Below, piece after piece: positions 44,593-54,336 of a stretch of 64,000 nucleotides of DNA; the first letter of the stretch is position 1; every line of letters starts with the position of its first letter. The position numbers were made by a program, and so were the translations under genes. The notes under the pieces were generated by a model, which saw only the letters and a list, made by a program, of their open reading frames with translations, was not told the origin of the DNA and did no database searches. The DNA is taken from the NCBI RefSeq assembly GCF_016734805.1, contig NZ_JAERQG010000002.1:248001-312000 (forward strand). Direction: 5' to 3'. Source of the stretch: Marivirga atlantica. GTDB taxonomy: Bacteria; Bacteroidota; Bacteroidia; Cytophagales; Cyclobacteriaceae.

Positions 44593-44761
44593 TTATAAAC
44601 TCGGTTAGTTTCCATTAAAATGGCCTTTTTACTATTTATAATTATTCTAAATTGACCTGTATTTGTAACCAAATAATAATAGTAAAGGGCTTATATACAG
44701 TTTATTATAGTTCAACTCTTGCATTCCTAGGCAAAGTACTGCAAATTGTGCTGAAAATGTA

Positions 44762-44792
44762 TTTGAAATAAAAAGCGCGGGTAGTAGATTTG
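44762..44792 (+). promoter_or_regulatory. Promoter of the respiratory operon
   Basis: TTTG (44762-44765), a 19-base spacer and TAGATTTG (44785-44792) match the consensus exactly, 28 bases before the actA ATG. The 260-base gap before actA otherwise holds only the E1 terminator. Confidence 0.75.
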
Positions 44793-44819
44793 TACCGTCT
44801 TAAAAATTAGTGTTCTTAA

Positions 44820-46112
44820 ATGCTAAATGAACAATTAAATATGTCCTTAAAAACGTATATCACTCGCTTATCTCTCATAGCATTCCTTTTGGTGAATATC
44901 CTTTCCTTGACTTCTATCAATTCAGCATACAGTCAAGCTGCGGAATTACCTACTGAAGAGGCAGCCATTTCTGAGGGTCAGACTCTATTCAAAAATAACT
45001 GTATGCAGTGCCATGCAGTGCATGAAGTAGTGGTTGGCCCTGCATTGAAAAATGTTTACGAAAGAAGAGAAATCCCTTGGTTAATTAATTTTATTAAGAA
45101 TTCACAAAAGGTTATTGCCAGTGGTGATGAGTACGCGGTGAATTTATACAATGAGTATGGTAAAGCAGTGATGCCTGCTCACGACTTCTTAGAGGATAAG
45201 CAAATACTTAACATATTAGGTTACATCAAACAGCAGACTGATAATCCACCAGTTGAGGAAACTGCTACAACTGCTGGAGGCGAAGGAGCTCCTGCTGGCG
45301 GAGGCGGAATACCTCAGGAATATCTTTACTTAATCATTGCTGGTTTTGTAATAGTGTTAGTATTGATCTTGGTAGTATTATCAATGATTATTACGGTGCT
45401 TACAAAGTTTGTGAACAATAAAGAGGATTTAGAGGAGGCTGATAAGGAATATGTTAACCAGACATTTAACCTTAATAAGTTTGTAAGAAGTAATGGATTC
45501 TTATTTTTCATCATCTTCCTTTTTACAATCATAGTTGTTAAAAATGTGGTAGACGGTCTTTACACTGTAGGTGTTCAGCAAGGTTATCAGCCAACTCAGC
45601 CAATTGCATTCTCTCACGAATTGCATGCCGGTCAATATGAGATTGAGTGTCAGTATTGTCACACAGGCGTAATGATTTCAAAGAGTGCAAACATACCTTC
45701 TGCTAACATCTGTATGAACTGTCACTCAGCAATTAAGACAGAGTCAAAGCAAATTGCTAAAATATATGCGGCTATTGATTACGATCCTGAAACAGGAGAG
45801 TATGGCGATAATACGAAGCCGATTGAGTGGATCAGGGTACATAACTTGCCTGATTTGGCTTATTTCAATCACTCACAACACGTGAATGTAGGGCAGATTG
45901 AGTGTCAGACATGTCACGGACCTATAGAGGAAATGGCTGTTGTAAAACAGTGGAATACCTTAACAATGGGCTGGTGTATCAATTGTCATAGAGAAACACA
46001 AGTTCAAACAAAAGGAAATGATTACTATAATGACTTGGTGAAAGCACATGATGGTGGCGAACTAAAAGTAGTTGACATCGGTGGTTTAGAGTGTTCTAAA
46101 TGTCATTATTAA
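44820..46112 (+). CDS. actA: Alternative complex III subunit A: mono-heme plus penta-heme cytochrome c
   Basis: This 430-residue membrane cytochrome takes electrons from the iron-sulfur subunit ActB. It has an N-terminal signal, then a mono-heme cytochrome c domain (CMQCH, residues 61-65), two membrane helices (about 167-195 and 222-245), and a penta-heme domain with CQYCH, CMNCH, CQTCH, CINCH and CSKCH between about residues 277 and 429. That gives six heme-binding motifs in total. Fusion of an extra cytochrome c to the usual penta-heme ActA is known in Bacteroidota. The start may be Met1 or Met8 (MSLKTYITRL). It is the first gene of the operon, behind a perfect promoter. Confidence 0.92.
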   Translation: MLNEQLNMSLKTYITRLSLIAFLLVNILSLTSINSAYSQAAELPTEEAAISEGQTLFKNNCMQCHAVHEVVVGPALKNVYERREIPWLINFIKNSQKVIASGDEYAVNLYNEYGKAVMPAHDFLEDKQILNILGYIKQQTDNPPVEETATTAGGEGAPAGGGGIPQEYLYLIIAGFVIVLVLILVVLSMIITVLTKFVNNKEDLEEADKEYVNQTFNLNKFVRSNGFLFFIIFLFTIIVVKNVVDGLYTVGVQQGYQPTQPIAFSHELHAGQYEIECQYCHTGVMISKSANIPSANICMNCHSAIKTESKQIAKIYAAIDYDPETGEYGDNTKPIEWIRVHNLPDLAYFNHSQHVNVGQIECQTCHGPIEEMAVVKQWNTLTMGWCINCHRETQVQTKGNDYYNDLVKAHDGGELKVVDIGGLECSKCHY

Positions 46113-46144
46113 TTTAAAACTAATTTACTTCATTAATCATAGAT

Positions 46145-49100
46145 ATGAGTAATCAGCAAAAAACATATTGGAAAGGCACAGAGCAATTAACAAATGAACC
46201 TTCATTTGTTGCAAATGCTGAAAAAGAATTTCCAGAGTATTTACCTATAAATGAGGATAAGGAAGCCAAAAATGGTAGCACTTCAAGAAGAGATTTCTTG
46301 AAGATGATGGGTTTTGGTGTAGCAGCAGCTTCTTTAGCCGCTTGTGAAGCACCCGTTAGAAAAGCCATTCCTTATTTAAATAAACCTGTTTCTGTTGATC
46401 CGGGTATTGCTAATTATTATGCTTCAACCTATACGGAAGGTGGAAACTACGCTAGTATTGTAGTTAAAACCAGAGAAGGTAGGCCTATCAAAATAGAAGG
46501 TAATAAAATGTCTTCTATCACTCAAGGTGGTGTGAATGCTCAGGTGGAAGCTTCAGTACTTTCTTTATATGATCAGGAGAGACTAAAAGGTCCTTTGAAA
46601 AATGGAGTAAGTGCAAACTGGGCTGATATAGACAAAGAAATAATGGATCAGCTTAACGCCATTAGTGCAGCAGGTGGATCTATCAAAATAATATCTTCTA
46701 CAATCAATAGCCCTTCTACTCTAAAGGCTATCGAAGATTTCTCTAATAAATTCGGAAACACTGAGCACATCATGTATGATGCTATTTCAGCTCACGGATT
46801 ATTAGAAGCTAATAAAGAGATGTTTGGTGTTAGAGGTATTCCTTCTTACGACTTCAGTAAGGCGGAAGCTATTGTTAGTATCAACAATGATTTCTTAGGT
46901 ACTTGGATTTCTCCAATCGAACATACTAAACAATATAGTAAAACGAGAAAGGTTTCTGATAAGAAGAAGAAAATGTCTCGTCATTATCAGTTTGAGACTA
47001 ACTTATCTTTGACTGGTTCTAATGCTGATTATAGAACACCAATTAAACCAAGTCAGGAAGGTTTGGTTGTGGCGGCTCTATATAACGAAGTAGCTAAAAT
47101 GACTGGCAATGCTGGTATCAGTGCTTCAAAAGTAAATGTAGCCAATGTAAGCAAAGCAGCTAAAGATTTAGTAGCAGCTAAAGGTAAATCATTGGTAGTG
47201 GCTGGTTCAAATGATAAAGACATCCAATTATTGGTTAATGGAATCAATAATATGTTGGGCAACTACGGTACTACACTTGATTTAGGTAAGCATGTACACT
47301 ACAGAAAAGGTGACGAAGCAGCTTTTAATAAGTTTATGTCTGATGCGAAAGCAGGTAGCGTAGATGCAGTAATTGTATATAATGCTAACCCTGTTTATCA
47401 TTCATCAAAAGGTGCTGAGCTTGCAAAGGCATTGAAAAATGTTAAGTTGACTGTTTCTACATCTGACAGAAAGGATGAAACGGCAAATGCAGTTACATAC
47501 GTAGTACCTGATCATCATTTCCTTGAATCATGGAATGATGCCATGCCTAAAGATGGTGAGTTAAGTTTGGCGCAGCCTACCATTTCACCATTGTTTAAAA
47601 CAAGACAAGCACAAGAGTCATTCTTAAAGTGGAGTGGTAATAACACTTCATATTATGACTATTTAAGAAATAACTGGCAAAGCAGTTTCTACGCCAGCCA
47701 GGAGCCTACTTTTGATATCTTTTGGGATAGAACATTATTCAATGGTGTTTTAACTATGAAGAAAGAATCAGCCGGAGTTTCAGCTCAGTCAGTTGATTTT
47801 TCAGGAGTAGCAAATAGAATTAACAGTAACTACAAAGCCAATAATTCAGGTTTGGAAGTTGCTTTCTATCAAAAGGTTTCAATTGGTGATGGTAGCCAGG
47901 CTAACAACCCTTGGTTACAGGAATTACCAGATCCGATTTCAAAAGCAGCTTGGGATAACTATGCTACCATTTCGCAGAAAATGGCCAATGAGCTTGGGAT
48001 CAAAGTTGTTGAAGGAAAAACCTCATTAATTACTTTAGAAATTGATGGTAAGTCAATGGAAGTTCCGGCATTGGTTCAACCAGGGCAGGCAATTGGTACC
48101 ATCGGTTTAGCAGTAGGTTATGGTCGTCAAATGGCTGGTAAAGTAGGAAACGGCATCGGTTTCGATGTGTATCCTTACATCGGTACGTTGAACGGATCAC
48201 AGTCAATGGCTAAAACTTCAAAAGTGAATGTTGCAGGAGTTGCTGGTGATTATCAGTTAGCTCAAACTCAAACGCAGCAGACTTTCATGGGTAGAGAAAC
48301 AGTTATCCAGGAGACACTTCTTTCTGAATACAAGAAGAAGAACTGGAAGCGTGATTTCCAACCTCATGTTGAAACGAGCAAAGGTGCTGTATCTCCATCT
48401 AAATTAACACTTTGGAATGGTCATAAATACAATAATCACCATTGGGGATTAGCAATCGATCTTAACTCTTGTACTGGTTGTGCTGCTTGTACAGTAGCAT
48501 GTCAGTCAGAGAATAATATCCCTGTAGTTGGTAAGCAAGAAGTTATCAACAGAAGAGATATGCAGTGGATGCGTGTTGATAGATACTATAGCTCACAAAA
48601 AGGTGCTGAATCTTATGCTGAGTTAGAAGAAGCGGCAGAGAATCCTGAAGTTACATTCCAGCCGATGATGTGTCAGCATTGTAATAATGCACCGTGTGAA
48701 ACTGTTTGTCCTGTTGCAGCTACAACACATAGCTCTGAAGGACTTAATCAAATGACTTATAACAGATGTGTGGGTACAAGATATTGTGCGAACAACTGTC
48801 CATATAAAGTAAGAAGATTTAACTGGTTTAAATACCATGACAATAGCAAGTTCGATAAGAACTCAGCTATGAATAATACATTAGGTAAAATGGTATTGAA
48901 CCCTGATGTTACCGTACGTTCTCGTGGGGTAATGGAGAAATGTTCAATGTGTATCCAGAGAATTCAGGCTGGTAAGTTGAAGGCTAAGAAGGAGAAGAGA
49001 GAGCTTGAAGATAAAGATGTTAATACAGCATGTGCTACGGCTTGTCCTTCAGATGCGATCATCTTCGGAGATTTGAATAATCCTAATTCAAATATTTCTA

Positions 49101-49252
49101 AATACTTAGAATTGAAGCAACATGATGAGGAGCCTATTAAAGAGGTGAATAATGAAAGAGCTTACCATGTATTGGAAGAGCTTAGAGTTGCGCCAAATGT
49201 TTGGTACATGACTAAGGTTAGAAATAAAGATAAAGAAAGTAACGAGGCTTAA
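46145..49252 (+). CDS. actB: Alternative complex III subunit B: Tat-exported iron-sulfur / molybdopterin-like protein
   Basis: This 1035-residue periplasmic subunit relays electrons. A Tat-type signal STSRRDFLKMMGFG starts near residue 46, followed by LAACEAP, a possible lipobox. Residues about 60-740 resemble molybdopterin oxidoreductases, which in this complex do not bind molybdenum. The C-terminal part binds iron-sulfur clusters through CTGCAACTVAC, CQHCNNAPCETVC, CVGTRYCANNC and CSMCIQRIQ...CATAC. In the family these hold three [4Fe-4S] and one [3Fe-4S] cluster. It lies 32 bases after actA. Confidence 0.94.
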   Translation: MSNQQKTYWKGTEQLTNEPSFVANAEKEFPEYLPINEDKEAKNGSTSRRDFLKMMGFGVAAASLAACEAPVRKAIPYLNKPVSVDPGIANYYASTYTEGGNYASIVVKTREGRPIKIEGNKMSSITQGGVNAQVEASVLSLYDQERLKGPLKNGVSANWADIDKEIMDQLNAISAAGGSIKIISSTINSPSTLKAIEDFSNKFGNTEHIMYDAISAHGLLEANKEMFGVRGIPSYDFSKAEAIVSINNDFLGTWISPIEHTKQYSKTRKVSDKKKKMSRHYQFETNLSLTGSNADYRTPIKPSQEGLVVAALYNEVAKMTGNAGISASKVNVANVSKAAKDLVAAKGKSLVVAGSNDKDIQLLVNGINNMLGNYGTTLDLGKHVHYRKGDEAAFNKFMSDAKAGSVDAVIVYNANPVYHSSKGAELAKALKNVKLTVSTSDRKDETANAVTYVVPDHHFLESWNDAMPKDGELSLAQPTISPLFKTRQAQESFLKWSGNNTSYYDYLRNNWQSSFYASQEPTFDIFWDRTLFNGVLTMKKESAGVSAQSVDFSGVANRINSNYKANNSGLEVAFYQKVSIGDGSQANNPWLQELPDPISKAAWDNYATISQKMANELGIKVVEGKTSLITLEIDGKSMEVPALVQPGQAIGTIGLAVGYGRQMAGKVGNGIGFDVYPYIGTLNGSQSMAKTSKVNVAGVAGDYQLAQTQTQQTFMGRETVIQETLLSEYKKKNWKRDFQPHVETSKGAVSPSKLTLWNGHKYNNHHWGLAIDLNSCTGCAACTVACQSENNIPVVGKQEVINRRDMQWMRVDRYYSSQKGAESYAELEEAAENPEVTFQPMMCQHCNNAPCETVCPVAATTHSSEGLNQMTYNRCVGTRYCANNCPYKVRRFNWFKYHDNSKFDKNSAMNNTLGKMVLNPDVTVRSRGVMEKCSMCIQRIQAGKLKAKKEKRELEDKDVNTACATACPSDAIIFGDLNNPNSNISKYLELKQHDEEPIKEVNNERAYHVLEELRVAPNVWYMTKVRNKDKESNEA

Positions 49253-49270
49253 TTATTTAATTGATATAAT

Positions 49271-50644
49271 ATGGAAGTCACTTCACCAGTAAGAGAAGTA
49301 TTAGTAACTGGAAATAAAAGCTACCACGATGTTTCGCATGACATATGCAGGCATGTGGAAGCCAAACCAAATCCGAAATGGATGGCTGCAATGGCCATAT
49401 CATTAGGAGCCCTTTTCACAGGTGGTTATGCACTGGCTATCACTCTTTGGGATGGTATCGGTGTTTGGGGTCTTAATAAAACTGTCGGTTGGGCATGGGA
49501 TATTACCAACTTCGTATGGTGGGTTGGTATTGGTCACGCAGGAACACTGATTTCTGCCGTACTATTATTATTCCGTCAGAAGTGGAGAACGTCAATTAAC
49601 AGAGCTGCAGAGGCGATGACTATCTTCGCTGTAATCTGTGCCTTGTTATTCCCTTTAATACACACAGGTAGACCTTGGTTGAGTTTTTATTGGTTCGTTC
49701 CAATACCAAATACATGGGGTTCATTATGGGTTAACTTCCATTCTCCTCTACTTTGGGATTTCTTTGCGATATCAACTTACTTCTCTGTATCGCTTGTATT
49801 CTGGTATATCGGTTTGATCCCTGATTTCGCCACTATTAGAGACAGGGCACAAAATAAAATTTCAAGAGCTATTTATGGAGCACTAAGCTTTGGCTGGGAT
49901 GGAGCTGCTAAAACGTGGCAGAGATACGAAACCGTTTCTCTGGTATTAGCAGGTTTAGCTACTCCACTTGTACTTTCTGTACACACCATTGTATCTTTTG
50001 ACTTTGCCACTTCAGTAATACCTGGTTGGCATACAACAATCTTCCCGCCATACTTCGTGGCAGGTGCGATCTTCTCTGGATTTGCCATGGTATTAACGTT
50101 AATGTTAATAACAAGAAAGGTTTATAAGTTAGAAGACTATATCACCATCAATCACATTGAGCTCATGAACATCATTATTATGATTACAGGTTCAATTGTG
50201 GGTGTTGCTTATATTACTGAGCTTTTCATGGCTTGGTATTCAGGTGTGCAGTATGAGCAATATGCTTTCTTAAACAGAGCTACAGGACCTTACTGGTGGG
50301 CATATGCATCAATGATGACATGTAACGTAATATCACCACAGCTTTTCTGGTTCAAGAAGATCCGAACAAGTTTATGGGCTACTTTCGCACTCTCAATAGT
50401 TGTGAATATAGGTATGTGGTTTGAGCGTTTCGTAATTATCGTTACCTCATTGCATAGAGATTATGTACCATCAAGTTGGGCAATGTTCCACCCAACAATT
50501 TATGATATGGGTATCTACCTATTCAGTTTCGGTTTATTCTTTACTTTATTCTTCTCATTCGCTAAGTTCTTCCCAGTGATTAACATGGCCGAGGTGAAAT
50601 CAGTATTGAAATCTAGTTCAGGTGAAATTGCTAATAAGAAATAA
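49271..50644 (+). CDS. actC: Alternative complex III subunit C: NrfD-like quinol-oxidising membrane protein
   Basis: This 457-residue polytopic protein of the NrfD/PsrC type has about ten membrane helices (for example [24 protein letters not shown] and [24 protein letters not shown]). It oxidises menaquinol at the periplasmic side and passes electrons to ActB. Typical segments are [28 protein letters not shown] and [18 protein letters not shown]. The gene starts 18 bases after actB and ends three bases before actD. Confidence 0.94.
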   Translation: MEVTSPVREVLVTGNKSYHDVSHDICRHVEAKPNPKWMAAMAISLGALFTGGYALAITLWDGIGVWGLNKTVGWAWDITNFVWWVGIGHAGTLISAVLLLFRQKWRTSINRAAEAMTIFAVICALLFPLIHTGRPWLSFYWFVPIPNTWGSLWVNFHSPLLWDFFAISTYFSVSLVFWYIGLIPDFATIRDRAQNKISRAIYGALSFGWDGAAKTWQRYETVSLVLAGLATPLVLSVHTIVSFDFATSVIPGWHTTIFPPYFVAGAIFSGFAMVLTLMLITRKVYKLEDYITINHIELMNIIIMITGSIVGVAYITELFMAWYSGVQYEQYAFLNRATGPYWWAYASMMTCNVISPQLFWFKKIRTSLWATFALSIVVNIGMWFERFVIIVTSLHRDYVPSSWAMFHPTIYDMGIYLFSFGLFFTLFFSFAKFFPVINMAEVKSVLKSSSGEIANKK

Positions 50645-50646
50645 CA

Positions 50647-51171
50647 ATGGAAAGCGGTAAAAACTACGTATACGGTGTTTTTGATCAGGAAGAAGCTTTG
50701 TTAAGCGCTGTTCAAAAAGTACGAGAAAGCGATGTGAAAATTGATGAGTGCTATACGCCTTATCCAGTTCACGGTTTAGATGACGCTTTAGGTTATAAAA
50801 GATCAAGAATATCTGTAGCTGCATTTATGTTTGGCTTAACAGGTACCATTTTGGCCTTTACCATGATGATTTATATGATGGGGATTGACTGGCCAATGAT
50901 TATTGGTGGTAAAGATCATATCGCAATTCCATCTTTTGTACCCGTAGGTTTTGAGGTAACAGTACTATTAGCTGCATTTGGAATGGTAGGTACTTTCTTT
51001 GTAATCAGTAACCTGAAGCCTTACGGAAAACCAAAAACTTTTGATATCAGAAGTACTGATGATAAACACATTATGGCTATTGATTTAGCCAATAATAAAA
51101 AGAGTGTTGCAGAGCTTAACGAGATTCTAAAAAGCTCAGGTGCTTCAGAAGTAAATGAAAAGAAATTTTAA
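50647..51171 (+). CDS. actD: Alternative complex III subunit D (DUF3341)
   Basis: This 174-residue protein of the DUF3341 family has a cytoplasmic start (YVYGVFDQEEALLSAVQKVRESDVKIDECYTPYPVHGLD), two membrane helices (ISVAAFMFGLTGTILAFTMMIYMM and VGFEVTVLLAAFGMVGTFFVIS) and a short tail. It anchors the complex and carries no cofactor. Two bases separate it from actC. The actE reading frame begins just beyond its stop. Confidence 0.93.
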   Translation: MESGKNYVYGVFDQEEALLSAVQKVRESDVKIDECYTPYPVHGLDDALGYKRSRISVAAFMFGLTGTILAFTMMIYMMGIDWPMIIGGKDHIAIPSFVPVGFEVTVLLAAFGMVGTFFVISNLKPYGKPKTFDIRSTDDKHIMAIDLANNKKSVAELNEILKSSGASEVNEKKF

Positions 51172-51187
51172 GTTGAAATCATTTAAG

Positions 51188-51826
51188 ATGTTGAAAACTA
51201 CTTATAAAATCCTCTCTATCCCTGCTATTATCCTAGTGTTAGGTTCATGTGGGGCTGGAAAAGACGATACGGGAACAGAGTATGCTCCAAATATGTACCA
51301 TGCCGTTTCATATGAGCCATTAATCCAAATAACTGAGAAGGATGCTGGTGCATGGGTATCATCAGATGATGATGAATATGGTGAGTATTATAGCTCTAAT
51401 CCAAACAATCCTCATTCAATGAACATGAGAGTTCCTGCAGAGAATACAGTGGCTCGTTCAGAAAATGGCATGTTACCTTACAGATTACCTGCTGATAGTT
51501 TAGAGTTGGCTGCGAAGATTCTTAAGAATCCATTTCCGGCTAACGAACAAATAATTGAAGAAGGTAAAGTGCTGTATACGAAATATTGTACACACTGCCA
51601 CGGTGAAAAAGGTGGTGGTTCAATGGATGAAACGGCAAAAGTAGGAGGGGTATTCAAAGGTGTACCAGCTTACAATGTTGGCCGGGTGGCAGAAGTATCT
51701 GGTGGTCATATATTTCATGTAATCACGCATGGAAAAGGAAGAATGGGATCCCATGCTTCACAGGTACAACAAGCGGACAGATGGAAAATCGTTCGTTATG
51801 TACAAACCTTACAAAATCAAGAATAA
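51188..51826 (+). CDS. actE: Alternative complex III subunit E: mono-heme cytochrome c lipoprotein
   Basis: This is a lipoprotein of about 212 residues. The ATG at 51188 begins the signal (MLKTTYKILSIPAIILVLGSCGAG, lipobox Cys); an upstream ATG at 51155 overlaps actD and is rejected. One heme c site (CTHCH) lies at about residue 139, and the likely axial Met is in GKGRMGSHASQV. It links the penta-heme subunit to the oxidase or to a soluble cytochrome. It lies 16 bases after the actD stop. Confidence 0.92.
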   Translation: MLKTTYKILSIPAIILVLGSCGAGKDDTGTEYAPNMYHAVSYEPLIQITEKDAGAWVSSDDDEYGEYYSSNPNNPHSMNMRVPAENTVARSENGMLPYRLPADSLELAAKILKNPFPANEQIIEEGKVLYTKYCTHCHGEKGGGSMDETAKVGGVFKGVPAYNVGRVAEVSGGHIFHVITHGKGRMGSHASQVQQADRWKIVRYVQTLQNQE

Positions 51827-51852
51827 TAGAAACAGTTTTAAGATAATTTATC

Positions 51853-53244
51853 ATGGCTGAAGAAAAATTTGAATTTACCTCGAAAGCGAAAAGAACCCTT
51901 TCTATTGTAGCGATTGTAGGTGTTGTATTATTAGGATTAGGAACATACTTTGCAAGTAATTCAGGACATCATGAAGGTGGTGAACATGCTGAAGAAATGC
52001 ATGATGGCGCTATCATGGCACAAGATGCTGAGGGTGCTCACGTAACAGAAGACGCTGATCAGGATCATTTTGAGGGTCCTGCACATGCGGAAGAGGCTCA
52101 TGCCGAAGATGGACATGGTGAAGGCCATGGCGAGCATGCAGGAAACCCTAGCTGGCTTAAGAGAATTTATGCCAGTTTATGGATTAACAACATGTATTTT
52201 GTTGGGTTGGCACTTCTGGGAGTCTTCTTTGTAGCTATTCAATATGTATCACAAGCTGGTTGGTCTGCTGCCTTAATCAGAATACCAATGTCTTTCAGTA
52301 GTTGGTTACCAATTGGTGGTGTACTTACACTTATTATTTTCTTGGTAGGTGGTCACGATATTTTTCATTGGACTCATGAGTATTTATACGATACATCGAG
52401 TCCAATGTATGATCCTATTATTGCTGGTAAAGAGGGTTATTTGAATACACCTTTCTTTATAGGTAGAATGGTAGTTTACTTTGTAGTATGGTATTTAATG
52501 TTCCGTTGGATTCGTTCAAAATCTTTAGAGGAAGATATGAATGGCGGTACTGCCTATTTCAAAAAATTGAGAAATATATCAGCAGGTTTCATTGTATTCT
52601 TTGCTGTTACTTCTTCTACATCAGCTTGGGATTGGATACTTTCAATTGATACACACTGGTTCTCAACCATGTTTGGATGGTATGTATTTGCTAGCTGGTG
52701 GGTTACTGCTTTAGCGGCTATTACCTTAGTAACAGTGCTATTAAAAGAAGCGGGTTACTTGAAAGTGGTGAATACAGGTGTACTGCATGACTTAGGGAAA
52801 TTTGTTTTTGCATTCTCTATTTTCTGGACTTATATCTGGTTCTCTCAGTTCATGTTGATCTATTATTCTAACATTCCTGAGGAAACAGTTTACTTCATAG
52901 AAAGAATGACAAGTGATCATTACAGCATTGTGTTCTTTGTTAATCTGATACTAAACTTTTTCTTTCCATTCTTGGTTTTCATGCCAAGAGATTCAAAACG
53001 TCATACAGTGTTCTTAAAGATTGTAACAATAGTGGTTTTAATCGGTCACTGGTTCGATTTTTACTTAATGGTTACACCTGGCGTAATGAAGGAAGATGGT
53101 GGTTTCGGATTCTTAGAAATAGGGATGGCGATGCTGTTTGGAGTAGCCTTCTTATTTGTGGCGTTGAGAAGCCTTGCTAAGTTGCCATTGGTCGCTAAGA
53201 ATCACCCAATGTTGGAAGAAGCAAAGCATCATCACGTATTTTAA
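51853..53244 (+). CDS. actF: Alternative complex III subunit F: second quinol-binding-type membrane subunit
   Basis: This 463-residue polytopic protein is related to ActC, with about ten membrane helices. A distinctive stretch after the first helix (about residues 38-95: GHHEGGEHAEEMHDGAIM and so on) is very rich in His, Glu and Asp and lies outside the conserved core. Core segments are MSFSSWLPIGGVLTLIIFLVGGHDIFHW, SSTSAWDWILSIDTHWFSTMFGWYVFASWWV and SIFWTYIWFSQFMLIYYSNIPEET. The His-rich region could bind metal, perhaps copper for the adjacent oxidase; that is inference. It is 24 bases before coxB. Confidence 0.92.
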   Translation: MAEEKFEFTSKAKRTLSIVAIVGVVLLGLGTYFASNSGHHEGGEHAEEMHDGAIMAQDAEGAHVTEDADQDHFEGPAHAEEAHAEDGHGEGHGEHAGNPSWLKRIYASLWINNMYFVGLALLGVFFVAIQYVSQAGWSAALIRIPMSFSSWLPIGGVLTLIIFLVGGHDIFHWTHEYLYDTSSPMYDPIIAGKEGYLNTPFFIGRMVVYFVVWYLMFRWIRSKSLEEDMNGGTAYFKKLRNISAGFIVFFAVTSSTSAWDWILSIDTHWFSTMFGWYVFASWWVTALAAITLVTVLLKEAGYLKVVNTGVLHDLGKFVFAFSIFWTYIWFSQFMLIYYSNIPEETVYFIERMTSDHYSIVFFVNLILNFFFPFLVFMPRDSKRHTVFLKIVTIVVLIGHWFDFYLMVTPGVMKEDGGFGFLEIGMAMLFGVAFLFVALRSLAKLPLVAKNHPMLEEAKHHHVF

Positions 53245-53267
53245 ATTAATATTTAATAGAAAATTAT

Positions 53268-54317
53268 ATGTTCAATTTAGCTATTGGTTTAGGTGTAGTT
53301 CTTTTATTGGCTATTCTATTTCTAATATTTAGAATTTCATCTTTAATAGGTGTAGCCAAAGGAAACTCCAAGAAAGTTGCCACTGGATCAAACAGATTTA
53401 ATGGAGCCTTCTTCATGGTATTCCTTATTGGCGCTGGTATATTATTCTTTTGGTATTCATTTAAGGAATACAATAATTATCAGTTACCAGTTGCTTCAGC
53501 ACATGGATCAGAATATGAATTCATGTTTTGGTTAACAATGGGAGTAACAGGAGTTGTATTTATACTTACTCAAATCTTACTGTTTTACTTTGCCTGGAAA
53601 TACCAGTATAAGTCTGATTCAAAGGCTTTATTCTATCCTGAAAATAACAAACTGGAAGTAGCATGGACATTTATTCCGGCAGTTGTGCTTGCGGTTTTGG
53701 TTTTTACTGGATGGAGAGTGTGGTCTGACATTACTTCTCCGGCACCAGAAAATACCAATAACATTGAAATTATGGGTTATCAGTTTGCATGGGATGTACG
53801 TTACCCTGGTCTTGATGGTGAGTTAGGTAATTATGATTACATGAAAATTGATGCGGTTAATTCTTTTGGAATTGATTTCACAGATAAGGCAGCATATGAT
53901 GATTTCACTTACAGGGAAATGGTAATTCCAAAGGGAGAACCGGTTACATTTAATATTAGAGCAAAGGATGTACTACACAGTGTTTTTGCTCCTCATTTCA
54001 GATTGAAAATGGATGCTGTACCAGGTATGCCAACTTCTTTTACTTTCACAGCTACTAAAACAACTGAAGAAATGAGAGAAGAATTGAATGATCCTGAATT
54101 TAATTATGAGATAGCATGTACTGAAGTATGTGGTAAAGGTCACTTTTCTATGAAAAAGAATCTGGTTGTATTGGAGCCGGAAGCGTATAGAGAGTGGTAT
54201 AAGGAACAGGAGTCATTCTTAAAGAGAAACCCTGATTACCTATCAGAAGTGCCTTCAGAATTAAAAGAGATGGCACTTTTAAAAACAGGAATTGATAACA
54301 ACGAGTTAGCGAAATAA
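53268..54317 (+). CDS. coxB: Cytochrome c oxidase subunit II (CuA)
   Basis: This 349-residue subunit receives electrons at its CuA centre. It has three hydrophobic segments (residues about 3-25, 45-63 and 83-110), then a second-helix region AWTFIPAVVLAVLVFTGW and the periplasmic cupredoxin domain. CuA ligands are visible as DVLHSVFAPHF and ACTEVCGKGHFSMKK. An insertion rich in Asp (DYMKIDAVNSFGIDFTDKAAYDDF) is usual in Bacteroidota. It has no fused cytochrome c domain, so electrons must come from ActA, ActE or a separate cytochrome. Confidence 0.95.
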   Translation: MFNLAIGLGVVLLLAILFLIFRISSLIGVAKGNSKKVATGSNRFNGAFFMVFLIGAGILFFWYSFKEYNNYQLPVASAHGSEYEFMFWLTMGVTGVVFILTQILLFYFAWKYQYKSDSKALFYPENNKLEVAWTFIPAVVLAVLVFTGWRVWSDITSPAPENTNNIEIMGYQFAWDVRYPGLDGELGNYDYMKIDAVNSFGIDFTDKAAYDDFTYREMVIPKGEPVTFNIRAKDVLHSVFAPHFRLKMDAVPGMPTSFTFTATKTTEEMREELNDPEFNYEIACTEVCGKGHFSMKKNLVVLEPEAYREWYKEQESFLKRNPDYLSEVPSELKEMALLKTGIDNNELAK

Positions 54318-54336
54318 ATAACTAAAAATAAAAGTT

